NCBI GenBank assembly: GCA_002490705.1
Contig: DKUO01000050.1
Location: forward strand, 1 to 45,782
DNA: 45,782 nucleotides
Origin: Lachnospiraceae bacterium UBA7202
GTDB lineage: Bacteria; Bacillota; Clostridia; Lachnospirales; Lachnospiraceae
Reading direction: 5' to 3'
Positions 31,891 to 41,000 of this stretch are shown here, piece by piece. Position numbers and translations under genes: made by a program. Numbering within the stretch: the first letter of the stretch is position 1; each line of letters starts with the position of its first letter. The notes beneath the pieces are model-generated. The model did not search any database, was not told where the DNA came from, and saw nothing but the letters and a program-made list of their open reading frames with translations.

Positions 31891-32769
31891 ATGAGCATCA
31901 GTGAGATAGGAAGCCGCAATACTTACATTTATAATTCCCGGACGGGAAAGCTTTCGTCAAAGGACGGGGAAAAGGACCCCTTTGTGGATTACTTTAACGG
32001 GGATATCAGAGGAGATGAGGACGATTCCCTCAATGGGTTTGACAGGGCAAGAAAAGCGGACATAGAAAATCTGATTGAAGTCTGGACGCAGGTTGACAGG
32101 AATCTTTTGAACGATCCGGCAAAAGAGGAATATGAGATCACCACAGAGTTTGTTGACGCGGTGACCTCCACCGTACAGGTGGACGGCGGCAAAATTTTTA
32201 CGTGCTACAACGGCGGCTTTTTTACGAATATTGATCCCTCCGCCCTCTTTCAGAAAGAAGGGCCGTTCCTGACACATGAGCATAAGGGGTACAACGCTTC
32301 TGACAACAGTGTCAATATTGCCGTGGGTGATGTGTTTGACCTCGGAAACGGTTACAGACTGCACGTGGGTAAGGATGAGGTCCATGGCGAAGGGTACAGG
32401 CGCGATAACGGGGAAAGCGATGAAAAACTGAGAGCGCTGGCATGGGGACTCGGCGCCCTGATCCATTTTGCGGAAGGACAGTGGGCTGGCGTCATGCTCG
32501 ATATGGGAGACAAGATGGCGTCCGAATCTGGCAGGAGTGACATGACGGGAGGCATAACGCCCATGCTGTTGGAACTGCTGCGGCAGCTTGGCGTGGATAC
32601 CGACCGGGAATTTATCTTAAACGGCACAAAATGCGAGGTGCGAAACGGGAAGATCCGTGAGGCCGGTAATCATTGGGGCGCGCCGCGCGCCGTGCGGGAG
32701 GAAGCGATCAGGAAGTACGAGGAAGAGATGTGCCGCCCGCTTTCGGAAAGAAAAGCAAAAAATAGTTGA
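31891..32769 (+). CDS. unrecognised soluble protein, partner of the preceding gene
   Basis: 292 residues, no recognised family, no signal peptide or membrane segment. The N-terminus (MSISEIGSRNTYIYNSRTGK) is short and polar, like that of the preceding protein. Residues 60-200 are mixed alpha/beta (TCYNGGFFTN; VGDVFDLGNGYRLHVGKDE). The C-terminal part is helical, with FILNGTKCEVRNGKIRE. GGGAGG precedes the ATG at 31891. Its stop codon overlaps the -35 of the rplJ promoter, so this operon runs directly into a ribosomal-protein promoter. I cannot assign a function. Confidence 0.7.
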   Translation: MSISEIGSRNTYIYNSRTGKLSSKDGEKDPFVDYFNGDIRGDEDDSLNGFDRARKADIENLIEVWTQVDRNLLNDPAKEEYEITTEFVDAVTSTVQVDGGKIFTCYNGGFFTNIDPSALFQKEGPFLTHEHKGYNASDNSVNIAVGDVFDLGNGYRLHVGKDEVHGEGYRRDNGESDEKLRALAWGLGALIHFAEGQWAGVMLDMGDKMASESGRSDMTGGITPMLLELLRQLGVDTDREFILNGTKCEVRNGKIREAGNHWGAPRAVREEAIRKYEEEMCRPLSERKAKNS

Positions 32770-32795
32770 CAGCTCTCCGCGCATTGTGCTATAGT
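32766..32795 (+). promoter_or_regulatory. sigma-A promoter of rplJL
   Basis: TTGACA (32766-32771), 18 bp, TATAGT (32790-32795). The -35 overlaps the TGA stop of the upstream gene (32767-32769). Confidence 0.8.
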
Positions 32796-32802
32796 AGCAA
32801 AT

Positions 32803-32930
32803 GCCGAAGACAGTAGGTGCCGTATTGCCGGCGTAAGAGTCCGCCTACCGAGGAGAGAAGAGATATCATTGACTTATATCGTCCTCCCTGTCTTTCAGGG
32901 AGGGCTTTTTCATGAATACACTCCTATCGG
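32803..32930 (+). promoter_or_regulatory. ribosomal protein L10 leader
   Basis: Between the promoter and rplJ lies a structured leader with GTAGG...CCTAC pairing and purine-rich AGGAGAGAAGAG, in the position and style of the Firmicute L10 leader (Rfam L10_leader). L10(L12)4 binds it to repress its own operon. A terminator at its 3' end fits attenuation. Confidence 0.7.
32883..32911 (+). terminator. attenuator hairpin in the L10 leader
   Basis: CCTCCCTG (32883-32890) pairs with CAGGGAGG (32896-32903), followed by GCTTTTT. It lies 47 bp upstream of rplJ, so it would terminate the transcript before the gene. Confidence 0.85.
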
Positions 32931-32957
32931 CACTAAAATCTATAAGGAGGTAATGTA

Positions 32958-33557
32958 ATGGCAAAAGTGGAATTGAAGAAACCTGTCGTGGATGAAATCG
33001 CCGCTGCCGTGAAGGATGCGCAGTCAGTCGTTTTGGTTGATTACCGCGGACTTACGGTTGAGCAGGACACACAGCTTCGTAAGGCGCTGCGTGAGGCGAA
33101 TATCACTTACAAGGTTTACAAGAACACAATGATGAATTTTGCATTCAAGGGTACGGATTACGAAGCGCTTGTTCCCTATCTGGCAGGGCCCAGTGCAGTA
33201 GCCATCTCTACAGAGGACGCTACGGCTCCCGCAAGAGTGTTATGCAAATTCGCTAAGACAGCAGAAGCCCTTGAGGTTAAGGGCGGTATGGTGGAAGGCA
33301 CCGCTTACGACGCAAAGGGAATTGCGGAGATCGCGAAGATTCCTTCCAGAGAAGAATTGCTGTCCAAGCTGCTTGGCAGCATCCAGTCTCCTATCACGAA
33401 CTTCGCCCGCGTGATGAATCAGCTGGCGGAGAAAGGCGGCGCATCCGGCGCTGAGGAGCCTGCAAAGGCAGAGGAAGCAGCGCCTGTAGAGGCGGAAGCA
33501 CCCGCTGAGACAGAGGCCGCTCCCGCAGAGGCAGAAGAAGCGCCCGCAGCAGAATGA
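32958..33557 (+). CDS. rplJ: 50S ribosomal protein L10 with Ala/Glu/Pro-rich tail
   Basis: 199 residues. Residues 1-158 are ordinary L10 (VVLVDYRGLTVEQDTQLRK; YKNTMMNFAF; SKLLGSIQSPITNFARVMNQLAEKG), which anchors L7/L12 dimers to the 23S rRNA stalk base. Residues 159-199 are a low-complexity tail of Ala, Glu and Pro, mostly acidic, beyond the usual 165-175 length. The tail resembles the L7/L12 hinge in composition but not sequence. AAGGAGGT precedes the ATG. It is followed by rplL 38 bp later, behind the L10 leader. Confidence 0.96.
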   Translation: MAKVELKKPVVDEIAAAVKDAQSVVLVDYRGLTVEQDTQLRKALREANITYKVYKNTMMNFAFKGTDYEALVPYLAGPSAVAISTEDATAPARVLCKFAKTAEALEVKGGMVEGTAYDAKGIAEIAKIPSREELLSKLLGSIQSPITNFARVMNQLAEKGGASGAEEPAKAEEAAPVEAEAPAETEAAPAEAEEAPAAE

Positions 33558-33595
33558 GAACAAAGTAAACAAAAAAAATATGGAGGAAAACAATC

Positions 33596-33976
33596 ATGGC
33601 AAAGTTATCTACTCAGGAAATTCTTGACGCGATCAAAGAGTTGACAGTATTGGAGTTAAATGATCTGGTAAAGGCTTGCGAGGAGGAGTTCGGCGTATCC
33701 GCAGCAGCAGGCGTAGTCGTTGCAGCAGCAGGCGGTGACGCAGGCGCGGCAGCAGGCGAGGAGAAGACCGAGTTCGACGTTGAGTTGACAGAGGTTGGCC
33801 CTAACAAGGTTAAGGTAATCAAGGTGGTTCGTGAGGCTACCGGCCTTGGCTTGAAGGAAGCAAAGGATCTTGTAGATTCCGCTCCGAAGGTACTCAAAGA
33901 GGGCGCTTCCAAGGAAGAGGCTGACGACATCAAGGCTAAACTTGAGGCTGAGGGTGCAAAGGTTACTCTTAAGTAA
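33596..33976 (+). CDS. rplL: 50S ribosomal protein L7/L12
   Basis: 126 residues with the N-terminal dimerisation helix hairpin (TQEILDAIKELTVLELNDLVKACEEEFGV), an Ala/Gly hinge (VVAAAGGDAGAAAGEE) and a C-terminal factor-binding domain (VKVIKVVREATGLGLKEAKDLVDSAPK). It recruits EF-Tu and EF-G, encoded at the end of this window. GGAGG lies upstream of the ATG. Length is normal. Confidence 0.98.
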   Translation: MAKLSTQEILDAIKELTVLELNDLVKACEEEFGVSAAAGVVVAAAGGDAGAAAGEEKTEFDVELTEVGPNKVKVIKVVREATGLGLKEAKDLVDSAPKVLKEGASKEEADDIKAKLEAEGAKVTLK

Positions 33977-33998
33977 TCGCCCTGCATATCTGAAAGAG

Positions 33999-34037
33999 AA
34001 CCGTTCACATGCTTATGAGAAGTATGTGGGCGGTTTT
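33999..34037 (+). terminator. terminator of rplJL
   Basis: AACCG with CGGTT at the base and CACAT/ATGTG with CTT/AAG above it form an imperfect stem ending in TTTT. It separates rplJL from rpoBC, which has its own promoter. Confidence 0.7.
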
Positions 34038-34073
34038 ACTTCTTAAAATCTTTTGAATTTCTGAAAATAATCA

Positions 34074-34103
34074 TTGACTCTCCAAGGTGACTTGTAGTAG
34101 AAT
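34074..34103 (+). promoter_or_regulatory. sigma-A promoter of rpoBC
   Basis: TTGACT (34074-34079), 18 bp, TAGAAT (34098-34103), giving a leader of about 85 nt. Confidence 0.7.
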
Positions 34104-34194
34104 GTATGGTGCACTATTGTGGTGTGCTATGCTTTTTTGAGGTGTTAATTCCGATGAAGCATGGATCAATCATAAAGAACGGGGTGAAGTGTTC

Positions 34195-37100
34195 ATGGAA
34201 AAAAACAGAATCCGTAAGACTGCGGCCGGCAGAAATACGCGTATGACCTATGCACGACAGAAAGAGGTTCTGGAAATGCCAAATCTGATCGAAGTTCAGA
34301 AGAACTCCTATCAGTGGTTCCTGAATGAAGGCTTGAAGGAAGTGTTTGACGATATTTCTCCGATCTCAGATTACAGTGGACATCTGAGTCTGGAATTTGT
34401 TGATTTCGAGCTTTGTGAGGATGATGTCAAGTATTCTATTGAAAAATGTAAGGAGAGAGACGCCACTTACGCAGCCCCTCTCAAAGTGAAGGTCCGCCTG
34501 ATCAATAAGGAAAAGGATGAGATTACCGAGCATGAGATCTTTATGGGAGATCTGCCCCTTATGACACAGACAGGCACATTCGTGATCAATGGCGCGGAGC
34601 GTGTCATTGTCAGCCAGCTCGTGCGTTCCCCCGGTATCTATTACGGGATCGGGCATGACAAGATCGGCAAACGGCTCTTTTCTGCAACCGTGATTCCGAA
34701 CCGCGGCGCATGGCTGGAGTATGAGACTGACTCCAACGATGTTTTTTATGTGCGTGTGGACAGAACCAGAAAGGTTCCGATCACCGTGCTGATCCGTGCG
34801 CTTGGCGTGGGCACCAACGATGAAATCAGAGAACTTTTCGGCGATGAGCCGAAGATAGAGGCAAGCTTTGCAAAGGACGCTGCTGAGAATTATCAGGAGG
34901 GTCTGCTTGAGCTGTATAAAAAAATCCGCCCGGGTGAGCCTTTGAGCGTGGAGAGCGCGGAGAGCCTGATTATGGCGATGTTTTTCGATCCCCGCAGATA
35001 TGATCTTGCAAAGGTCGGCAGATATAAATTTAATAAAAAGCTGATGTTCCGCAACAGGATCCGTCATCACATTCTTGCCGAGGACGTAGTGGATACGCTG
35101 ACAGGAGAGATTCTGGCGAAGGCCGGCGATAAGGTGACGGCGGAGATGGCGGATGCGATCCAGAATGCCGCAATTCCGGCTGTCTGGATTCAGACAGAGG
35201 AGAGAAATGTGAAAGTCCTCTCCAATATGATGGTGGATATCACGAATTTCGTTGACTGCAATCCCAGGGAACTTGGTGTGACGGAGCTGGTTTACTATCC
35301 TGTACTGCGGCAGATTATTGATGAGTACAGCGGCGATCCGGCACAGCTTGCCGAGGCGATTCACAAAAATGTGCATGAATTGATTCCGAAGCATGTGACC
35401 AAGGAAGATATTCTTGCTTCCATTAACTATAACATTCATTTGGAGTACGGCATTGGTAATGACGACGATATCGACCATCTGGGCAACAGACGAATCCGTG
35501 CGGTGGGCGAGCTTTTGCAGAACCAGTACCGCATCGGCCTTTCCCGTTTGGAGAGGGTGGTTCGCGAGAGAATGACGACCCACGACGCAGAGGAAATTTC
35601 TCCACAGGTGTTGATCAATATCAAACCGGTACAGGCAGCGGTGAAGGAGTTCTTCGGATCTTCCCAGTTGTCACAGTTCATGGATCAGAACAATCCGCTG
35701 GGTGAGTTAACCCACAAGAGACGTCTTTCCGCGCTGGGTCCCGGCGGTCTTTCCAGAGACCGTGCCGGATTCGAGGTTCGAGACGTGCACTACACGCACT
35801 ATGGCAGAATGTGTCCGATTGAGACCCCTGAGGGTCCCAACATCGGTCTGATCAACTCCCTTGCATCCTACGCAAGGATTAACGAGTATGGATTTGTGGA
35901 GGCGCCTTACCGTAAGATTGACAAGAGTGATCCGCAGAATCCGCGTGTCACGGACGAGACTGTCTACATGACGGCGGATGAGGAGGATAATTATCATGTG
36001 GCGCAGGCTTCCGCGCCTCTTGATGAGAACGGCTATTTTAAGAGAAACAGCATTTCCGGCCGTTATAAGACAGAGACACAGGAATATCCCAAAACGATGT
36101 TTGACTACATGGATGTGTCTCCGAAAATGGTATTTTCCGTGGCGACAGCCCTCATTCCGTTTTTACAGAATGATGATGCAAACCGTGCGCTGATGGGTTC
36201 CAACATGCAGAGACAGGCTGTTCCGCTCCTCTTTACAGAGGCACCTGTGGTGGGAACCGGTATGGAGCCGAAGGCGGCTGTGGACTCCGGCGTCTGTGTG
36301 GTGGCGAGAAAGTCCGGTACGATTGATTATGTGGCGGCTGATCTGATTAAAATGACCTGCGACGACGGGGAGAAGGACGAGTATCATCTGATGAAGTTCT
36401 CCCGCAGTAACCAGTCGAACTGCTATAACCAGAAGCCTATCGTGCAGAAGGGTATGCATGTGGAAGAGGGCGAGGTGATCGCTGACGGTCCTTCCACGGA
36501 TGGCGGCGAGCTGGCGCTTGGCAAGAATCCGCTGATCGGATTCATGACTTGGGAAGGGTATAACTACGAGGATGCGGTTCTTCTCAGCGAGAGACTGGTG
36601 CAGGAGGATGTATATACCTCCGTGCACATGGAAGAATACGAGGCGGAGGCGCGGGATACGAAGCTTGGGCCTGAGGAAATTACCAGAGATGTGCCGGGCG
36701 TAGGTGATGATGCGCTGAAGGATTTGGACGACAGAGGCATTATCCGTATTGGTGCGGAGGTTCGTGCCGGCGATATTCTGGTGGGCAAGGTGACGCCTAA
36801 GGGCGAGACGGAGCTCACGGCGGAGGAGAGACTGCTTCGGGCGATCTTCGGAGAGAAGGCGAGAGAGGTACGTGACACTTCCTTGAAAGTGCCTCACGGT
36901 GAATACGGTATTGTTGTGGACGCCAAGGTGTTCACCAGAGAGAACGGCGACGAGCTGTCTCCCGGTGTGAATCAGGCGGTACGCATTTACATTGCACAGA
37001 AGAGAAAGATTTCCGTTGGTGATAAGATGGCAGGCCGTCACGGTAACAAGGGTGTGGTTTCCCGCGTGCTTCCGGTGGAGGATATGCCTTATCTGCCAAA

Positions 37101-38049
37101 CGGCCGTCCGCTCGATATTGTGTTGAATCCTCTGGGCGTGCCTTCCCGTATGAATATCGGGCAGGTGCTGGAAATCCATTTGTCACTGGCGGCGAAGGCG
37201 CTGGGCTTTAACGTGGCTACGCCGGTGTTCGACGGTGCAAAAGAGGATGATATCATGGATACTCTGGATCTGGCAAACGACTATGTCAATCTGGAGTGGG
37301 AAGAGTTTGAAAAGAAGCATAAGGATGAGCTGTTGCCTGAGGTGCTGGAGTATTTGTCCGAGAACAGGGAACACAGAAAGCTCTGGAAGGGCGTGCCGAT
37401 CTCCAGAGACGGCAAGGTGAGACTGCGGGACGGCAGAACGGGCGAGTATTTTGATTCGCCGGTTACCATCGGCCACATGCATTACCTGAAACTGCATCAT
37501 CTGGTAGATGATAAGATTCATGCGCGCTCCACGGGTCCTTATTCTCTGGTAACACAGCAGCCTTTGGGCGGTAAAGCGCAGTTCGGCGGACAGCGTTTCG
37601 GTGAAATGGAGGTTTGGGCGCTGGAAGCATATGGCGCGGCCTACACATTGCAGGAAATTCTGACTGTGAAGTCCGATGATGTGGTGGGACGTGTGAAGAC
37701 CTACGAGGCCATCATTAAGGGCGACAATATTCCGGAACCCGGCGTGCCGGAATCCTTCAAAGTGCTTTTGAAAGAGCTGCAGTCTCTGGGACTGGACGTC
37801 AGGGTACTTCGAGACGACCAGACAGAGGTGGAAATCATGGAGACCATCGACTACGGCGAGAACGATTACCGGTACGAGATCGAGGGCGATTCCCGCGGCT
37901 ACGATTACGAGAGAGAATCCTTTGGCTCTATGGGCTATCAGCGGCAGGAGTTTGATGAGGACAGCGGAGAACTCGTGAGCAGCGATGAAGACGAGGCGGA
38001 GGATATGGCGGAATCAGACGAGACGTTTGAGGAAGCATTCGATGAATAA
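34195..38049 (+). CDS. rpoB: DNA-directed RNA polymerase subunit beta
   Basis: 1284 residues from the ATG at 34195, chosen because GGGGTG lies eight bases upstream; a GTG two codons earlier is too close to that site. The rifampicin region is wild type (GSSQLSQFMDQNNPLGELTHKRRLSALGPGG, read in parts: FMDQNN, THKRR, LSALG). Other core blocks are GYNYEDAVLLSERLV, KMAGRHGNKGV and MNIGQVLEIHL. The C-terminus carries about 60 extra acidic residues rich in Asp, Glu, Ser and Tyr. It catalyses RNA synthesis with beta-prime, encoded 18 bp downstream. Confidence 0.98.
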   Translation: MEKNRIRKTAAGRNTRMTYARQKEVLEMPNLIEVQKNSYQWFLNEGLKEVFDDISPISDYSGHLSLEFVDFELCEDDVKYSIEKCKERDATYAAPLKVKVRLINKEKDEITEHEIFMGDLPLMTQTGTFVINGAERVIVSQLVRSPGIYYGIGHDKIGKRLFSATVIPNRGAWLEYETDSNDVFYVRVDRTRKVPITVLIRALGVGTNDEIRELFGDEPKIEASFAKDAAENYQEGLLELYKKIRPGEPLSVESAESLIMAMFFDPRRYDLAKVGRYKFNKKLMFRNRIRHHILAEDVVDTLTGEILAKAGDKVTAEMADAIQNAAIPAVWIQTEERNVKVLSNMMVDITNFVDCNPRELGVTELVYYPVLRQIIDEYSGDPAQLAEAIHKNVHELIPKHVTKEDILASINYNIHLEYGIGNDDDIDHLGNRRIRAVGELLQNQYRIGLSRLERVVRERMTTHDAEEISPQVLINIKPVQAAVKEFFGSSQLSQFMDQNNPLGELTHKRRLSALGPGGLSRDRAGFEVRDVHYTHYGRMCPIETPEGPNIGLINSLASYARINEYGFVEAPYRKIDKSDPQNPRVTDETVYMTADEEDNYHVAQASAPLDENGYFKRNSISGRYKTETQEYPKTMFDYMDVSPKMVFSVATALIPFLQNDDANRALMGSNMQRQAVPLLFTEAPVVGTGMEPKAAVDSGVCVVARKSGTIDYVAADLIKMTCDDGEKDEYHLMKFSRSNQSNCYNQKPIVQKGMHVEEGEVIADGPSTDGGELALGKNPLIGFMTWEGYNYEDAVLLSERLVQEDVYTSVHMEEYEAEARDTKLGPEEITRDVPGVGDDALKDLDDRGIIRIGAEVRAGDILVGKVTPKGETELTAEERLLRAIFGEKAREVRDTSLKVPHGEYGIVVDAKVFTRENGDELSPGVNQAVRIYIAQKRKISVGDKMAGRHGNKGVVSRVLPVEDMPYLPNGRPLDIVLNPLGVPSRMNIGQVLEIHLSLAAKALGFNVATPVFDGAKEDDIMDTLDLANDYVNLEWEEFEKKHKDELLPEVLEYLSENREHRKLWKGVPISRDGKVRLRDGRTGEYFDSPVTIGHMHYLKLHHLVDDKIHARSTGPYSLVTQQPLGGKAQFGGQRFGEMEVWALEAYGAAYTLQEILTVKSDDVVGRVKTYEAIIKGDNIPEPGVPESFKVLLKELQSLGLDVRVLRDDQTEVEIMETIDYGENDYRYEIEGDSRGYDYERESFGSMGYQRQEFDEDSGELVSSDEDEAEDMAESDETFEEAFDE

Positions 38050-38067
38050 AATGGAGGTTAATGCAGG

Positions 38068-41000
38068 ATGTCAGATATGAAACAGGAAGCGTATCAACCT
38101 ATGACATTTGACGCGATCAAGATTGGTCTGGCGTCACCGGAAAAGATCAGAGAGTGGTCCAGAGGTGAGGTGACAAAGCCGGAGACGATCAACTATAGAA
38201 CCTTGAAGCCCGAGAAAGAGGGACTGTTCTGCGAGAGGATTTTCGGACCGAGCAAGGACTGGGAGTGTCACTGTGGTAAATACAAGAAGATCAGATATAA
38301 GGGCGTTGTCTGTGACAGATGCGGCGTTGAGGTGACAAAGTCCAGCGTCCGCAGAGAGCGTATGGGCCGCATCGAATTGGCGGCGCCGGTATCCCATATC
38401 TGGTATTTTAAGGGAATTCCGAGCCGTATGGGCCTGATTCTCGACCTTTCTCCGAGAGTGCTTGAGAAGGTGCTTTACTTTGCCTCCTATATTGTGCTGG
38501 ACGGCGGCGAGACAGATCTTGAGTATAAGCAGGTGCTCTCTGAGAAGGAATATCAGGACGCCAGAGAGACCTGGGGCAATAAATTCCGGGTAGGTATGGG
38601 AGCGGAGGCGATCAAAGAGCTTCTACAGGCCATTGATCTGGAAGAAGAGGCGGCGGAGTTGAAAGAGGGACTCAAAGAGTCCACCGGCCAGAAGCGCGCC
38701 CGCATTATCAAGAGACTGGAAGTTGTGGAAGCTTTCAGAGAGTCCGGAAACCAGCCGGAGTGGATGGTGATGGATGTGATCCCGGTGATTCCGCCGGATC
38801 TTCGCCCGATGGTACAGCTGGACGGCGGTCGTTTTGCGACCTCCGACCTGAACGATTTGTACAGAAGAATTATCAACAGAAATAACCGCCTGAAAAGGCT
38901 TTTGGAGCTTGGCGCTCCCGATATCATTGTCCGCAATGAGAAGCGTATGCTGCAGGAGGCAGTGGACGCGTTGATTGATAACGGCAGAAGAGGCCGGCCG
39001 GTGACAGGCCCCGGCAACAGGGCTCTGAAATCTCTTTCTGATATGCTTAAGGGTAAATCCGGTCGTTTCCGTCAGAACCTTTTGGGTAAGCGTGTGGACT
39101 ATTCCGGCCGTTCCGTTATCGTGGTCGGCCCGGAATTAAAGATTTACCAGTGCGGTCTGCCCAAGGAAATGGCGATCGAGCTGTTTAAGCCTTTTGTGAT
39201 GAAAGAGCTGGTATTCCGTGGCATTTCCCAGAATATCAAGGCGGCGAAAAAGCTGGTGGAGAGACTGGATACGCAGGTATGGGATGTGCTGGAGGAAGTG
39301 ATCAAGGAGCATCCGGTGATGTTAAACCGTGCGCCTACGCTGCACAGACTCGGTATTCAGGCGTTTGAGCCTATTTTGGTAGAGGGTAAGGCGATCAAGC
39401 TGCATCCCCTTGTATGTACGGCGTTTAACGCGGACTTTGACGGTGACCAGATGGCAGTGCACCTTCCCCTTTCCGTGGAAGCGCAGGCGGAGTGCAGATT
39501 CCTTCTGCTTTCCCCGAACAACCTGTTGAAACCTTCCGACGGCGGTCCGGTGGCGGTGCCCTCTCAGGATATGGTGCTGGGCATCTATTATCTGACCCAG
39601 GAGAGACCCGGTGCAGTAGGCGAAGGGAAATTCTTTAAAAATGTGAACGAGGCGATTCTTGCTTATGAAAATAAGGTGTGCACACTGCATTCCAGAATTA
39701 CGGTAAGAGTAAGCAAGAAGAACGCGGACGGCGAGACGGTGACCGGAAATGTGGAGTCCACGCTGGGAAGATTCCTTTTCAACGAAATTCTGCCCCAGGA
39801 TCTGGGATATGTGGACAGAAGCGACCCGAAGAACTTCCTGAAATTGGAAGTGGATTTTCATGTGGGCAAAAAGCAGTTAAAGCAGATCCTTGAGAAGGTA
39901 ATCAACATTCACGGTGCGGTGCGCACGGCAGAAGTGCTTGACCTGATCAAGGCAACCGGTTATAAGTATTCCACGCAGGCAGCTATGACCGTTTCCATTT
40001 CCGATATGACGGTGCCGGCGAAGAAAGAGGAAATGCTTGAGGCGGCGCAGGCGACGGTAGACAAAATCTCCATGAACTTCCGAAGAGGTCTGATTACGGA
40101 GGAGGAGAGATACCGCGCAGTTGTAGAAACCTGGAACGACACGGATAAGGAGCTCACGGAAGTGCTGCTCTCCGGTCTGGATAAATACAATAATATCTAT
40201 ATGATGGCAGATTCCGGCGCCCGTGGATCAAACCAGCAGATCAAACAGCTGGCTGGTATGCGTGGTCTGATGGCGGATACCACAGGCCGTACCATTGAGC
40301 TGCCGATCAAGTCCAACTTCCGTGAAGGGTTGGACGTACTGGAGTATTTTATGTCGGCACACGGCGCCCGTAAGGGTCTGTCCGACACGGCACTGCGTAC
40401 AGCCGATTCCGGTTATCTGACCAGACGTATGGTCGATGTGTCTCAGGAGCTGATCATCCGTGAGACTGACTGCTGTGAGGGCAGGGATGAGATTCCGGGC
40501 ATGGTGGTCAAGGCGTTCATGGACGGCAAGGAGACCATTGAGGGATTAAAGGACAGAATTACGGGACGTTTCTCCTGTGAGGATATCAAGGATAACGATG
40601 GCAAGATCATCGTGAAGCGAAATCACATGATTACGCCTGCCCGCGCGGCGAAGATTCTAAGCGTTGGCATGGATGAGAACGGAGAACCGATAGAAGGGCA
40701 GAGACGGATCGAGGAAGTGAAGATCCGCACGATCTTAACCTGCCGTTCCCATGTGGGTATCTGCGCGAAGTGTTACGGCGCCAATATGGCTACCGGTGAG
40801 GCGGTTCAGGTCGGTGAGGCTGTCGGCATCATCGCGGCACAGTCCATCGGTGAGCCCGGTACACAGCTTACCATGCGTACCTTCCATACCGGCGGTGTGG
40901 CAGGTGACGATATCACGCAGGGTCTTCCCCGTGTAGAGGAGCTTTTTGAGGCGCGTAAGCCCAAGGGTCTTGCGATCATCGCGGAGTTTGGCGGTGTCGC

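Noticed and set aside
34104..34190. Attenuator hairpin in the rpoB leader (GTGCAC...GTGTGC then TTTTTT)
   Set aside because: The stem is only four to six imperfect pairs and the T-run is displaced from it, so termination is not supported.
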